Shown here: piece after piece, positions 11,391 to 19,947 of the stretch
How the letters are laid out: every line of letters starts with the position of its first letter
Position numbering within the stretch: the first letter of the stretch is position 1
Source: Enterococcus ureasiticus
GTDB taxonomy: Bacteria; Bacillota; Bacilli; Lactobacillales; Enterococcaceae
NCBI RefSeq assembly: GCF_001730285.1
Contig: NZ_MIJZ01000001.1
Location: 930,001 to 994,000 of the forward strand
Direction: 5' to 3'
Length of the DNA: 64,000 nt
Translations under genes and position numbers: made by a program
The notes under the pieces: generated by a model
Database searches by the model: none
The model's input: only the letters and a program-made list of their open reading frames with translations
What the model was told of the DNA's origin: nothing

Positions 11391-11424
11391 AAATGGATTA
11401 CTCTAAATATAGAGTGATCCATTT
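11391..11424 (+). terminator. Intrinsic terminator of the glnPQ-like operon
   Basis: Arms of 14 nt at 11391-11404 and 11411-11424 with one G-U pair and loop AAATAT, followed by TTTTCTTATT. Confidence 0.75.
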
Positions 11425-11514
11425 TCTTATTACTTTATTCTTGATAAATTGCACTTTTTAAAGTAAATTTGAACAGAATATCTACTACTCTATCAACGAA
11501 AAGGAGTATTGCCA

Positions 11515-12618
11515 ATGAAGCGATTGAAAATTTTTTTTACAAAAGATTTATTATTTACCGTGTCTTTTCTTATTGCGATTATCAGTTGCTATTTTGGCAC
11601 ATTTTCATTAAACTCAATTGACTTTAAAGTTATTTTTTGTTTGTTTGGTTTAATGCTTTTTGTAAAGAACATTGAGAAACTTGGTCTTTTAAACTATTTC
11701 GCTGAAAAAATGATTGATTTTTCAGCAACATCGCGTAGTTTAATTAGGAATATCGTTCTATTATCATTTTTTAGTTCAATGATCCTAACTAATGATGTTG
11801 CAATATTGACGTTAATGCCTATTTACTTAACGATCATAAAAAAATTTCCAGCAATGGAAAATAAGATTGCTGGTGCAGTCTTACTCATTGTCGCTGCTAA
11901 TTTAGGCAGTAGTTTTTTCCCGTTTGGAAATCCGCAAAACCTTTTTTTATTTTCTTATTTTTCTCTTTCAACTGCAACTTTTTTTGAATGGGCTTTAATT
12001 TTATTGCTTTTTTCGATTTTGGTTTTACTTATTTCTTTTCTATTTATTAAAAAAAGACCGATTCCTAAACAAACTAATTTGCTTCCAATAATCAATAAGA
12101 AAAAAATGTTTTTTTTAAGTCTGATTGGCCTTTTCATTCTTTTAGGTGTATTTAATGTATTTCCTTATTTTGTTGTAATTCCTATCGCTTCCGTTCTCCT
12201 TATTGTTTATGACAAAGAAATGATTAGACAAGTCGATTATAAATTATTGTGGACATTTGTATTTTTCTTTATCGCAGTCGGGAATTTTTCTCAAGTAGAA
12301 ATGATTTCAACGTTTATAAAAGAACAATTCACTACAACTACTCATACATTTTTTGGAAGTATCTTGGTAAGCCAAGTGATTAGTAACGTGCCCGCCGCTA
12401 TTCTAATTGCGCCATTCACAGATCAAGTTCAGACACTTTTTTGGGGAGTAAATATCGGCGGTTTGGGTACGATCATTGCTTCGTTAGCTAATTTGATTGG
12501 ATTTAAATTATATAAAGAGTATTATCCTACACACTCAAAAAAATTCATTTTACAGTTTACATTTATAAACTTGGTCTTTTTGATTTGCTTTGTTTTGTTT
12601 TTTAGCTTTCTATTATAA
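11515..12618 (+). CDS. SLC13/ArsB-superfamily anion permease
   Basis: A 367-residue integral membrane protein with about ten hydrophobic segments. The segment SSMILTNDVAILTLMPIYL and the later GNPQNLFLFSY resemble the two substrate/sodium-binding motifs of the ion transporter superfamily (citrate carriers, SLC13, ArsB-like), as does SQVISNVPAAILIAPF near the end. The substrate cannot be read: candidates are dicarboxylates, citrate or an oxyanion. The ATG at 11515 is chosen because AAGGAG lies 8 nt before it; the in-frame TTG at 11509 would be too close. It is a single-gene unit ended by a strong bidirectional terminator. Confidence 0.75.
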   Translation: MKRLKIFFTKDLLFTVSFLIAIISCYFGTFSLNSIDFKVIFCLFGLMLFVKNIEKLGLLNYFAEKMIDFSATSRSLIRNIVLLSFFSSMILTNDVAILTLMPIYLTIIKKFPAMENKIAGAVLLIVAANLGSSFFPFGNPQNLFLFSYFSLSTATFFEWALILLLFSILVLLISFLFIKKRPIPKQTNLLPIINKKKMFFLSLIGLFILLGVFNVFPYFVVIPIASVLLIVYDKEMIRQVDYKLLWTFVFFFIAVGNFSQVEMISTFIKEQFTTTTHTFFGSILVSQVISNVPAAILIAPFTDQVQTLFWGVNIGGLGTIIASLANLIGFKLYKEYYPTHSKKFILQFTFINLVFLICFVLFFSFLL

Positions 12619-12622
12619 AAAA

Positions 12623-12663
12623 GAGGTTGGATCAAAAGCAAACATCACTTTTGATCCAACCTC
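12623..12663. terminator. Bidirectional intrinsic terminator
   Basis: Perfect 16-bp arms at 12623-12638 and 12648-12663 between convergent genes. The minus strand is followed by a TTTTTT run, serving trhO, and the plus strand by a weaker T-rich tail. Confidence 0.8.
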
Positions 12664-12674
12664 GCTGATTTTTA

Positions 12675-13616
12675 TTAGTTAGCAATCGCTTCAAGTCTAG
12701 CTTTCACATCTTCTTTTGAAAGTTCATTTCTCATTACATAGCGGTTAGCAGGATGATGACGACACTCATCCGAACAGCTGCCAAGATATTTAGCTTCGTT
12801 TTCTTCTGAAGCTAAAATTTGTTTATTACAGAAAGGATTGGCACAATTAATGTAACGTTCGCATGGCGTTCCGTCAAACCAGTCTTTTCCGATGATTTTT
12901 TTATCGACATGATTGATTTCAACACTGATTCGCTCATCAAAGACATACATTTTACCGTCCCATAATTCGCCTCTTATCTCTGGATCTTTTCCGTAAACCG
13001 CGATACCGCCATGAAGTTGAGAAACATCTTCAAAGCCTTCTTTCATCAACCAGCCAGAAAACTTCTCACAGCGAATACCACCAGTACAATAAGTTACAAC
13101 TTTTTTATCCATAAATTGTTCTTTATTCTCTCTGATCCATTGCGGTAATTCTCTAAAGTTACGAATATCCGGACGAATAGCGCCTCTAAAATGACCTAAA
13201 TCAAATTCATAATCATTTCTCGCATCGATTACAACAGTGTTTTCATCAAGTAACGCTTCTTTAAACTCGGCTGGTTCTAAATATTTTCCAGTTATTTCTA
13301 ATGGATTAACATCTTCTTCCAAGCTTAAAGAAACTAATTCTTTTCTAGGACGGACAAACATTTTATGAAACGCATTTTCTGGTACTTCATCAATTTTGAA
13401 ATAAGTATCTTTAAACCGTTCATCAGCTAGCATTGCTTCCATATACGCATCTGTATCAGCAATTGTACCTGAAAGTGTGCCGTTGATTCCTTCTGTTGCA
13501 ACTAAAATTCTTCCTTTTAAGTTCAACGATTTACAAAAAGCTAAATGCTCCTTTGCAAATTCTTCGGGGTTTTCAATCGTCGTGTATTTATAATAAAGTA
13601 ATACGCGGTAATCCAT
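12675..13616 (-). CDS. trhO: TrhO, tRNA uridine(34) hydroxylase (rhodanese family)
   Basis: A 313-residue YceA/TrhO family protein, which oxygen-dependently hydroxylates U34 of certain tRNAs as a step to cmo5U or mo5U. An N-terminal domain beginning [20 protein letters not shown] is followed by a rhodanese domain (about residues 110-215). Its active-site loop is [18 protein letters not shown], and a C-terminal cysteine-rich tail ([14 protein letters not shown]) follows. The start at 13616 has AAGGAG upstream and fits the family N-terminus, while the longer frame does not. It is a single-gene unit with a shared terminator. Confidence 0.93.
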   Translation of the reverse strand: MDYRVLLYYKYTTIENPEEFAKEHLAFCKSLNLKGRILVATEGINGTLSGTIADTDAYMEAMLADERFKDTYFKIDEVPENAFHKMFVRPRKELVSLSLEEDVNPLEITGKYLEPAEFKEALLDENTVVIDARNDYEFDLGHFRGAIRPDIRNFRELPQWIRENKEQFMDKKVVTYCTGGIRCEKFSGWLMKEGFEDVSQLHGGIAVYGKDPEIRGELWDGKMYVFDERISVEINHVDKKIIGKDWFDGTPCERYINCANPFCNKQILASEENEAKYLGSCSDECRHHPANRYVMRNELSKEDVKARLEAIAN

Positions 13617-13838
13617 TCTATCTTTCTCCTTTTTCTTAGAAACTGTTTTGCTATCTCCATAATAACTGTACAATCCCTATTTTATCTTCATACGTATTTA
13701 GTATATAAAAAAAGAAATAAGAAAAGCGAACTATTTGCTTGTGGAATAATACACATAAATAAATGAACAATAGCTTCATCTTATCTATTTGTTGAGCGGT
13801 CTGTTTTTTTTGCAGTTGGATTACCCAATTAGAAACGA

Positions 13839-13877
13839 AACTGTCTAAGCTTTTCTTTTTAGAAAGCTTAGACAGTT
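13839..13877 (-). terminator. Hairpin downstream of VOC gene
   Basis: Perfect 15-bp arms at 13839-13853 and 13863-13877. The minus-strand tail is only moderately T-rich (CGTTTCT), so efficiency is uncertain. Confidence 0.55.
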
Positions 13878-13893
13878 AGTATAAGTTAATTTC

Positions 13894-14265
13894 TTATTTT
13901 CCAGATACCGCAAAATAATTTTCATCATTATCTGCAAAGTTGAAGACTAATCCAGTTGGTAATTGAACTAACTCTCCTACTCGTACATCAGCATCTTTCA
14001 TTTTTTTATATAGTTCTATCACATCATCTGCGAAAAACATCAATGATGGCGTATTGCCAGCGACTTCTGGTGAATGTTGTTGGATAAATTCTAAATCGTA
14101 TAAAACAATCATTGTTTCTGCACTTTCACTTGGCGCAATTTCCACAACAAGTGTTCCGTCAACAGCGTCTCTTTCTTTTTCTACAAATCCGATTTTTTGC
14201 CAGAACTTGCTTGATTCCTCTACATTCGTCACATATAACATTATTTTGATTTGGTTAGTAAACAT
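13894..14265 (-). CDS. VOC (glyoxalase/bleomycin resistance fold) family protein
   Basis: A 123-residue vicinal-oxygen-chelate protein. The two beta-alpha-beta-beta-beta halves can be followed: IKIMLYVTNVEESSKFWQKIGF at the N-terminus and PSLMFFADDVIELYKKMKDADV followed by GLVFNFADNDENYFAVSG at the C-terminus. The family ranges from metal-dependent isomerases and dioxygenases to drug-binding proteins. The substrate cannot be deduced, and the typical first metal histidine is not obvious. The gene is alone, divergent from the MBL hydrolase gene, and has a hairpin after its stop. Confidence 0.8.
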   Translation of the reverse strand: MFTNQIKIMLYVTNVEESSKFWQKIGFVEKERDAVDGTLVVEIAPSESAETMIVLYDLEFIQQHSPEVAGNTPSLMFFADDVIELYKKMKDADVRVGELVQLPTGLVFNFADNDENYFAVSGK

Positions 14266-14385
14266 TTTTTTTGCTCCTATTCTTTGTTTTTCTATTTTTA
14301 AAATAAATGCCTTTTCATTATATACTTTCTATCATAGCTTATGGTAAGATTTATGAAAATAAATTTGCTTCGAAAAGGAGAAAAA

Positions 14386-15195
14386 ATGAAATTAACTGTT
14401 TTGGTAGATAATAATGTCTATATCGATCATTACTATTTGGGAGAACCTGCCTTATCTTTTTATATAGAGGATGGGGATGAAAAAATTCTTTTTGATACAG
14501 GTTACAGTGATGTCTTTAAAAAAAATGCTGATTTACTAAATATTGATTTGAGTCAAGTTACAAAGTTAGCCCTATCTCATGGTCACAATGATCATACAGG
14601 TGGCTTAAATACAATTTCCAGTATCTTCACGAAACAAAAACCACAAATTATTGCACACCCTTTAGCTTTCTGTCCTAAAAAAGAAGGAGAATTGATCATA
14701 GGATCCAATATAACAAAGGAAGAACTACAAATAGATTATGATCTACTTCTTACAAAAGAACCTGTTAAGCTTTCTCCAAACATTACATTTCTAGGAGAGA
14801 TCCCCGAACTCGTAGATTTTGAGCCTCGTAAACAGGTAGGCGAAACAAAGTTGTCAGAAGTCTTTACACCTGACTATGTTTTAGATGACTCAGCATTAGT
14901 CTTTGAAGGGCAAGATGGGATTTACATCATCACTGGTTGTTCTCACAGCGGTATCAGCAATATTTGCGAGTATGCCAAACAAGTTACTGGTATTCAAACA
15001 ATTAAAAGTGTGATTGGTGGTTTTCATTTGTTTGAAGACGATTCACAGTTAGACAACACAATTGAATACTTCAAAAGGAATCAAATAGACGCTCTCTATC
15101 CCTGTCATTGCGTTTCATTTCAAGCTAAAGCTAAGATTCATTATGAACTTCCAATAGAAGAGGTCGGTGTGGGATTGCAAATTGAATGGCATTAA
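14386..15195 (+). CDS. MBL-fold metallo-hydrolase
   Basis: A 269-residue metallo-beta-lactamase-fold hydrolase. The zinc motif is SHGHNDHTGGL (HxHxDH) near residue 65, with further ligands in TGCSHSG and PCHCV. This pattern (later Cys-His-Cys rather than the glyoxalase II order) resembles the TflA/PhnP-like or 7,8-dihydropterin-6-methyl-4-(beta-D-ribofuranosyl)aminobenzene 5'-phosphate synthase-like group, which is broadly annotated in Firmicutes and archaea. The substrate is unknown. ATG 14386 is preceded by AAAAGGAG; the upstream in-frame ATGs have no such site. It is followed by a perfect terminator hairpin. Confidence 0.85.
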   Translation: MKLTVLVDNNVYIDHYYLGEPALSFYIEDGDEKILFDTGYSDVFKKNADLLNIDLSQVTKLALSHGHNDHTGGLNTISSIFTKQKPQIIAHPLAFCPKKEGELIIGSNITKEELQIDYDLLLTKEPVKLSPNITFLGEIPELVDFEPRKQVGETKLSEVFTPDYVLDDSALVFEGQDGIYIITGCSHSGISNICEYAKQVTGIQTIKSVIGGFHLFEDDSQLDNTIEYFKRNQIDALYPCHCVSFQAKAKIHYELPIEEVGVGLQIEWH

Positions 15196-15232
15196 AAAGA
15201 AGGTAAGATCAATTAAAGATCTTACCTTCTTT
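15196..15232. terminator. Intrinsic terminator between convergent genes
   Basis: Perfect 15-bp arms at 15196-15210 and 15218-15232 with a 7-nt loop. The A-rich and T-rich flanks are suitable for use in both directions. Confidence 0.75.
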
Positions 15233-15272
15233 AATGTTTTAACTCTCTTGGGGAAGAGAAGTGGATCACTTG

Positions 15273-16664
15273 TTATGCGTTTTGTTCAATAACTAAATTG
15301 CTATCGTTTAAAACGTCCCGATCTAATTCATTGATTCGTGAGCTAGTAACAATACCAGCTACCATGCTGTCACTAACGTTCACAGCTGTTCTAGCCATGT
15401 CAATCAATGGTTCCACAGAGATAACCAATCCTACGATCGCTACTGGTAAATTCATAGAACCTAAAACAATCAATGAAGCAAATGTTGCGCCACCACCGAC
15501 ACCAGCAACACCAAATGAGCTGATTGTTACGATTGCAACTAACATTAAAATAAATTCTAAACTGAAGACATTGATACCAACTGTTGGCGCAACGATTGTT
15601 GCCAACATAGCTGGATAAACTCCAGCACAGCCGTTTTGACCAATTGATAAGCCAAAGCTTGCCGCAAAGTTAGCTGTTGCATCATCAACACCTAAAGCTT
15701 TTGTTTGTGTTTCAATATTTAAAGGTAATGCTCCGGCACTTGATCTTGAAGTAAAAGCAAAACTCAATACTGGGAATGATTTTTTCAAATAATTCAATGG
15801 GTTTACTTTAACTGCCACTAAAATCAATAAGTGAACCAGCATTACAATAATCAACGCGGTATAAGAAGCTAATACAAATTTTCCTAAGTTAAGGATTGCA
15901 TCAAAATCACTTGTAGCAACAACATTCGTCATCAACGCTAAAACCCCATAAGGTGTTAAACGTAAGACCAAAGTCACAATACGCATCGTGATTTTATACA
16001 AACTATCAATGAGATTTGCAAAAAATTCTGCTTCTTTCGGTGCTTTTCTTTTCACACCTAAGTACGCAATACCGACAAATGCCGCAAAGATTACGACGCC
16101 GATCGTACTTGTTGGACGCATACCTGCAAAGTCTGCAAAGACATTTCTAGGAATAAAGGCTAAAATTTGTTGAGGAATCGATAAGTTTTCAACGGTTTCC
16201 TGTCTCGTTGCAAGTTCTGCAATTCGTGCCGTTTCTGCCGTTCCTTGTGTAAATTGTGCACCTTGTAGTCCAAATAACAATGTTGTTCCGATCCCAATCA
16301 ACGCAGCTACAGCTGTTGTGCCTAATAATGTTGCTAGCACATTAAAACTGATTTTGCCTAATTGCTTGGATTCTTTCATCTTAGTAAATGCTCCTACAAT
16401 AGAAACAAAAACCAAGGGGATTACGAGCATTTGTAAGAATGCTACATATCCATTACCTACGATACCGATCCATTCCATTGCTTGCGTTGTGACTTTGTCT
16501 TGTGTACCGAATGCGAATTGAATAATTCCACCTAATACAATACCGACACCTAATGCGGCAAAAACACGAGTTGAAAATTTGTAATGTTTTGTCTGCATAC
16601 GATAAAAGACGTATAACACTGCAAGAAAAGCAAGGACCACTAAAACAGTGATGAGTGTTGTCAT
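15273..16664 (-). CDS. tcyP: TcyP-like L-cystine/dicarboxylate:cation symporter
   Basis: A 463-residue carrier of the dicarboxylate/amino acid:cation symporter family. The length equals Bacillus TcyP, a sodium-coupled L-cystine importer. It has eight or so hydrophobic segments, the serine-rich reentrant loop SFAFTSRSSAGALPLN (about residue 310), the glycine-rich GQNGCAGVYPAMLA, and GVAGVGGGATFASLIVLG near the second loop. ATG 16664 has an AGGAGGG site; an upstream in-frame extension is ignored. It has a leader of roughly 120 nt with a short hairpin. Cystine specificity is inferred from overall resemblance; a dicarboxylate substrate remains possible. Confidence 0.82.
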   Translation of the reverse strand: MTTLITVLVVLAFLAVLYVFYRMQTKHYKFSTRVFAALGVGIVLGGIIQFAFGTQDKVTTQAMEWIGIVGNGYVAFLQMLVIPLVFVSIVGAFTKMKESKQLGKISFNVLATLLGTTAVAALIGIGTTLLFGLQGAQFTQGTAETARIAELATRQETVENLSIPQQILAFIPRNVFADFAGMRPTSTIGVVIFAAFVGIAYLGVKRKAPKEAEFFANLIDSLYKITMRIVTLVLRLTPYGVLALMTNVVATSDFDAILNLGKFVLASYTALIIVMLVHLLILVAVKVNPLNYLKKSFPVLSFAFTSRSSAGALPLNIETQTKALGVDDATANFAASFGLSIGQNGCAGVYPAMLATIVAPTVGINVFSLEFILMLVAIVTISSFGVAGVGGGATFASLIVLGSMNLPVAIVGLVISVEPLIDMARTAVNVSDSMVAGIVTSSRINELDRDVLNDSNLVIEQNA

Positions 16665-16800
16665 TTTTTTCCCTCCTAAATTTAAGTTAAATGACAAGTA
16701 CATCAAAGGAAGTAAAGGTTCCCGGGGATCATTCTTCAATGACCCGCCCTAAAAATAAATCAATTCATTTTCAGTGATAAGATCATTGTACCTGATTTAA
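16665..16800 (-). promoter_or_regulatory. tcyP promoter and leader with small hairpin
   Basis: On the minus strand a TACAAT -10-like element lies at 16790-16785, and a leader hairpin GGG.TCATT-GAAG-AATGATCCC lies at 16745-16725. No known riboswitch is recognised. A cysteine-responsive control would be logical for a cystine carrier but is not visible here. Confidence 0.35.
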
Positions 16801-16840
16801 AAGACTAAAGGGTACTATTTTGTTTCTATAATGATAGAAA

Positions 16841-16879
16841 AAAGAGTTTGTGATAGTCAAAAACTATCGCAAACTCTTT
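16841..16879 (-). terminator. Intrinsic terminator after DUF1149 gene
   Basis: 17-nt arms at 16841-16857 and 16863-16879 with a single mismatch. On the minus strand a TTTTTT run follows. Confidence 0.75.
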
Positions 16880-16890
16880 AATTGAACACC

Positions 16891-17277
16891 TTATTCAGTA
16901 GCTGATTGAAAGTTTAATTGGATACCGGGCTTGTCTAAAGCAATTTCAGTGACTTCATATGCCATACGTTGTACGATATCGAACAACGGACTAACTAATT
17001 CATCCACTTCTTCTTGTGAGATATCTTCTTGTGTTTCAATCTTATGATTGATAATATGATTGATTTGACTAACTGAACCTGACAACACATACTCCTCAAA
17101 AATTAAACGAAACTCTAGACGAGCTGCGATGATTGAGTTTTCTTTTGGATAGTTCTCATCAGTTGATTCGATTGGGGAAAATCCCACTCGAAGATCTGTT
17201 TCTACTTCTTCCATATCTTGTGTACGCATATCGTAATGAAAAGCCTCTACGACTTCTTGCTGACGTTTTATTTCCAT
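16891..17277 (-). CDS. DUF1149 family protein
   Basis: A 128-residue acidic soluble protein that I recognise as the DUF1149 family, widespread in Lactobacillales. The family is thought to have a SecB-like fold, but no biochemical role is established to my knowledge. Characteristic parts are KRQQEVVEAFHYDMR at the N-terminus, a central RLEFRLIFEEYVLSGSVSQINH strand region and the C-terminal VQRMAYEVTEIALDKPGIQLNF. It has no signal peptide or membrane segment. It is transcribed alone, with its own terminator. A chaperone-like role is only inference from the fold suggestion. Confidence 0.8.
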   Translation of the reverse strand: MEIKRQQEVVEAFHYDMRTQDMEEVETDLRVGFSPIESTDENYPKENSIIAARLEFRLIFEEYVLSGSVSQINHIINHKIETQEDISQEEVDELVSPLFDIVQRMAYEVTEIALDKPGIQLNFQSATE

Positions 17278-17410
17278 GAATTAAAATCTCCTTTTTTAAT
17301 TTCAATAACTATCATTGAGATCCAGTTAATACTGACCAAAACGTAGTCTATCTATATTTTTATTATACCACACATCTTTTTATCACAAATACTCATAGAC
17401 TCATTTTAAT

Positions 17411-18754
17411 CTAATTTTTAAATGAATGAATCGGTGCAGGGATTCGGCCACCACGTAAAATAAAGTCGGTCGAAGCATAGTCATTCACTTTCATGACTGG
17501 CGCTCTACCTAATAATCCGCCGAATTCCACCATATCACCAACTTTTGTTCCTTTAGCCGGTATGAGTCTGACAGCCGTTGTTTTATGATTAATTACGCCG
17601 ATTGCCGCTTCATCTGCAATCATTGCAGCAATTGTTTCTGCCGACGTTTCACCAGGTATAGCAACCATATCTAAACCAACAGAACAAATTGCCGTCATCG
17701 CTTCTAATTTTTCCAAATTCAGCGCGCCATTATTAACTGCATCAATCATTCCAGCATCTTCTGAAACAGGAATAAATGCGCCCGATAATCCACCAACATG
17801 ATTACAAGCCATTACGCCGCCTTTTTTCACTGCATCATTCAACAAAGCTAATGCGGCAGTTGTTCCATGAGTCCCAACACTTTCTAGACCCATTTCCTCT
17901 AAAATATAGGCAACACTATCCCCTACCGCTGGTGTTGGCGCTAACGATAGATCGACGATTCCAAAAGGAACAGCCAGACGCTCTGATGCTATTTTTCCAA
18001 CCAATTGTCCCATTCTGGTTATCTTAAACGCTGTTTGTTTTACTACTTCTGCTACAACATCAAAGGGCTCTCCTTTGACTTTTTCTAATGCTCGTTTAAC
18101 AACACCTGGTCCGCTGACCCCAACATTGATCACGCAATCCGCTTCCCCGACTCCGTGAAATGCCCCTGCCATAAATGGATTGTCTTCCACTGCATTCGCG
18201 AATACCACTAATTTGGCACAGCCCATATCAGATTTTGCTGCCGTTTCTTTGATCACATAGCCCATGTGGCGAACTGCATCCATATTGATCCCTGCTTTGG
18301 TTGAACCGATGTTTACGGAAGAACAGACAAATTCTGTTTCAGCTAGCGCTTGAGGGATTGAATTGATCAAGATTTCATCACCATGTTGGTAGCCTTTTTC
18401 AACTAGCGCAGTGAATCCACCAATAAAATTGACGCCAACAGCTTGAGCTGCTTTATCTAATGCTTTCGCATACTTCACATAATCTTTGTCTGAACTTGCA
18501 GCCGCAATGATTCCAATCGGTGTTACAGAAATTCGCTTGTTAATGATCGGAATCCCATACTCAGATTCGATTTCTTCGCCAACTTTAACTAAGTTTTTAG
18601 CTAAACGAGTAATTTTATCGTAGATTTTTTGACAGGCTTTATCACTATTGCTATCAATACAATCTAATAATGAAATCCCCATCGTGATAGTTCGAATATC
18701 TAAATTTTCTTCTTCAATCATCCGGATTGTTTCTAGAATCTGATTTGTTTCCAA
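17411..18754 (-). CDS. UPF0210 (PFL-like) family protein
   Basis: A 447-residue protein of the UPF0210 family (DUF711), with a fold related to pyruvate formate-lyase but lacking a demonstrated radical reaction. Typical segments are the N-terminal [59 protein letters not shown] and the glycine-rich [14 protein letters not shown]. The start is a TTG at 18754 with AGGAGG eight nt upstream. It follows the ACT-domain gene UPF0237, a conserved pairing in Gram-positive bacteria, which suggests ligand-controlled activity. A 165-nt spacer with a folded leader separates the two genes. Confidence 0.9.
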   Translation of the reverse strand: METNQILETIRMIEEENLDIRTITMGISLLDCIDSNSDKACQKIYDKITRLAKNLVKVGEEIESEYGIPIINKRISVTPIGIIAAASSDKDYVKYAKALDKAAQAVGVNFIGGFTALVEKGYQHGDEILINSIPQALAETEFVCSSVNIGSTKAGINMDAVRHMGYVIKETAAKSDMGCAKLVVFANAVEDNPFMAGAFHGVGEADCVINVGVSGPGVVKRALEKVKGEPFDVVAEVVKQTAFKITRMGQLVGKIASERLAVPFGIVDLSLAPTPAVGDSVAYILEEMGLESVGTHGTTAALALLNDAVKKGGVMACNHVGGLSGAFIPVSEDAGMIDAVNNGALNLEKLEAMTAICSVGLDMVAIPGETSAETIAAMIADEAAIGVINHKTTAVRLIPAKGTKVGDMVEFGGLLGRAPVMKVNDYASTDFILRGGRIPAPIHSFKN

Positions 18755-18915
18755 AGTTTTTCCTCCTAATAGTTAAGGCTCGTAGAAAAATAAGAGAATC
18801 CGTTAGTGGCGCTTTTTGTCACAAACAGATTTCATCTTTTATCCTAGAGAGTAGCCATCTAGCTAGCTATGATAACAACGTTTTGTTTTGCTTCTCCTTG
18901 TACTTTTCAGCCTCT
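18755..18915 (-). promoter_or_regulatory. Structured leader upstream of UPF0210 gene
   Basis: The transcribed strand can fold into a long irregular hairpin: GGCT pairs with AGCC, AATCTGTT with AACGGATT, and the apex has GTG..CAC around ACAAAAAGCGC. It ends a few nt before the ribosome binding site. The layout parallels the leader of the preceding gene at 19190-19345, and both contain a CTCTCT-GGA run on the 5' side. Confidence 0.4.
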
Positions 18916-18919
18916 ATTC

Positions 18920-19189
18920 TTATAATTTATGCATAACATTGAAAATTTCTTCATTTTGGATACTGATTGTCACGCCTAACTTCTCTCCTAAAGCGTTCAA
19001 CTCAGAACGAATCGTTTCAAAATCGTTCTTGTCTTTAGAAATTTCTAATACCATCATCATTGTAAAATAACTGTCCATGATTGTTTGTGAAACATCAATA
19101 ATATTCATATCCAGTTCAGCTAACTTTTGACTGACTCCAGCAATGATTCCTACCTTGTCTTTACCGATAACAGTTAATACTGCGCGCAT
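18920..19189 (-). CDS. ACT-domain protein, UPF0237 family
   Basis: An 89-residue single ACT domain (MRAVLTVIGKDKVGIIAGVS, NIIDVSQTIMDSYFTMMMVLE). ACT domains bind amino acids or other small ligands and regulate partner enzymes; the UPF0237 proteins are related to GcvR. The start at 19189 has AGGAGG upstream and matches the family, while the longer open frame upstream runs through the leader hairpin. It is the first gene of a two-gene operon with UPF0210, so it probably senses a ligand for that enzyme-like partner. The ligand is unknown. Confidence 0.9.
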   Translation of the reverse strand: MRAVLTVIGKDKVGIIAGVSQKLAELDMNIIDVSQTIMDSYFTMMMVLEISKDKNDFETIRSELNALGEKLGVTISIQNEEIFNVMHKL

Positions 19190-19382
19190 ATAATTTCCTC
19201 CTAAATTTAAAAGCTGAAAGAGCTTGGTCAGTCTCGACAGGAAAATAGGAAAAAATAACTGAGGCGTTCTTCGCTTCATTTATTTTTTGTCTTTTTCCCG
19301 AGAGACTAGCTCTTGAAGTTAGATCATGTAACAGCTAAATAAGTTTTTCCTATTATATCATAATTTGTTCAGCTATTAACAA
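19190..19382 (-). promoter_or_regulatory. Promoter and structured leader of the UPF0237-UPF0210 operon
   Basis: The promoter is an extended -10 TGATATAAT (hexamer at 19357-19352) with TTGTTA at 19382-19377, spacer 19 bp. The leader then folds as a long hairpin: AGAGCT pairs with AGCTCT and GTCTC with GAGAC, followed by an inner AAAAAATAA/TTATTTTTT stem and an apex of about 20 nt with a GCG/CGC pairing. The ribosome binding site lies just beyond. Confidence 0.5.
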
Positions 19383-19395
19383 AAAATCAGAACAA

Positions 19396-19434
19396 AAAAC
19401 TTCTGAGATTTTAATAAATCTTCTCAGAAGTTTT
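19396..19434 (-). terminator. Intrinsic terminator after zinc-ribbon membrane protein
   Basis: Perfect 13-bp arms AAAACTTCTGAGA/TCTCAGAAGTTTT at 19396-19408 and 19422-19434, T-rich on the minus strand. Confidence 0.7.
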
Positions 19435-19438
19435 CCAA

Positions 19439-19870
19439 TTAAACTCTTTTATTAAATTGTTCTTTACACCTTGAACAAGTGACTTTGATCTTACCTTTTC
19501 CTTTAGGCGCTCGTAATTGTTGCTTACAATTTGGGCACTTAAAATAAGTATAGGCTTTGCGCTCTTTGAGCTTTTCTTTTGAAAAATTGAACTTCTTTTT
19601 TAATTGCTGTACTTTTAACATATAACGAGTATTTTCATTGGAGCGTGGGTAAATTCTTTTAGAGAAAAAACGATAGTTAATCCATAGTAAAAGTGCAGCT
19701 GCTAACCAAAATGCAATCGAAGTTGGTAAAAATAAATTAAGTAATAATAAGATCAAACTAACCTTCAGCAAGGTATTGTTCAATTGATCCATGCGGGCAT
19801 ATCTTCCTACCAATAATTTTTGAATTTTTGCATTCCAGCGAAGTAATCGTTCCAGCCAAATTTGTCCCAT
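19439..19870 (-). CDS. Membrane protein with C-terminal zinc ribbon
   Basis: A 143-residue protein with two adjacent hydrophobic segments around residues 35-68. A basic linker rich in Lys and Arg follows, then a CPNC...CSRC zinc ribbon (about residues 112-136). Such small zn-ribbon membrane proteins are common in Lactobacillales and have no assigned function that I know. Topology suggests the zinc ribbon is cytoplasmic, next to many positive charges, so nucleic acid or protein binding at the membrane is possible. It has a good start and its own terminator. Confidence 0.7.
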   Translation of the reverse strand: MGQIWLERLLRWNAKIQKLLVGRYARMDQLNNTLLKVSLILLLLNLFLPTSIAFWLAAALLLWINYRFFSKRIYPRSNENTRYMLKVQQLKKKFNFSKEKLKERKAYTYFKCPNCKQQLRAPKGKGKIKVTCSRCKEQFNKRV

Positions 19871-19947
19871 ATGATCCCTCTTTTCTTTGCTATTATCTCA
19901 ATCAATAGTCATTGTTTCAAGAGGTATAGTAAAAAAATTAGAACAAA

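Noticed and set aside
18755-19345. ZTP (pfl), glycine or T-box riboswitch in the UPF0237/UPF0210 leaders
   Set aside because: None of the conserved core sequences of these classes could be found; only hairpin layout is shared, so no known class is claimed.
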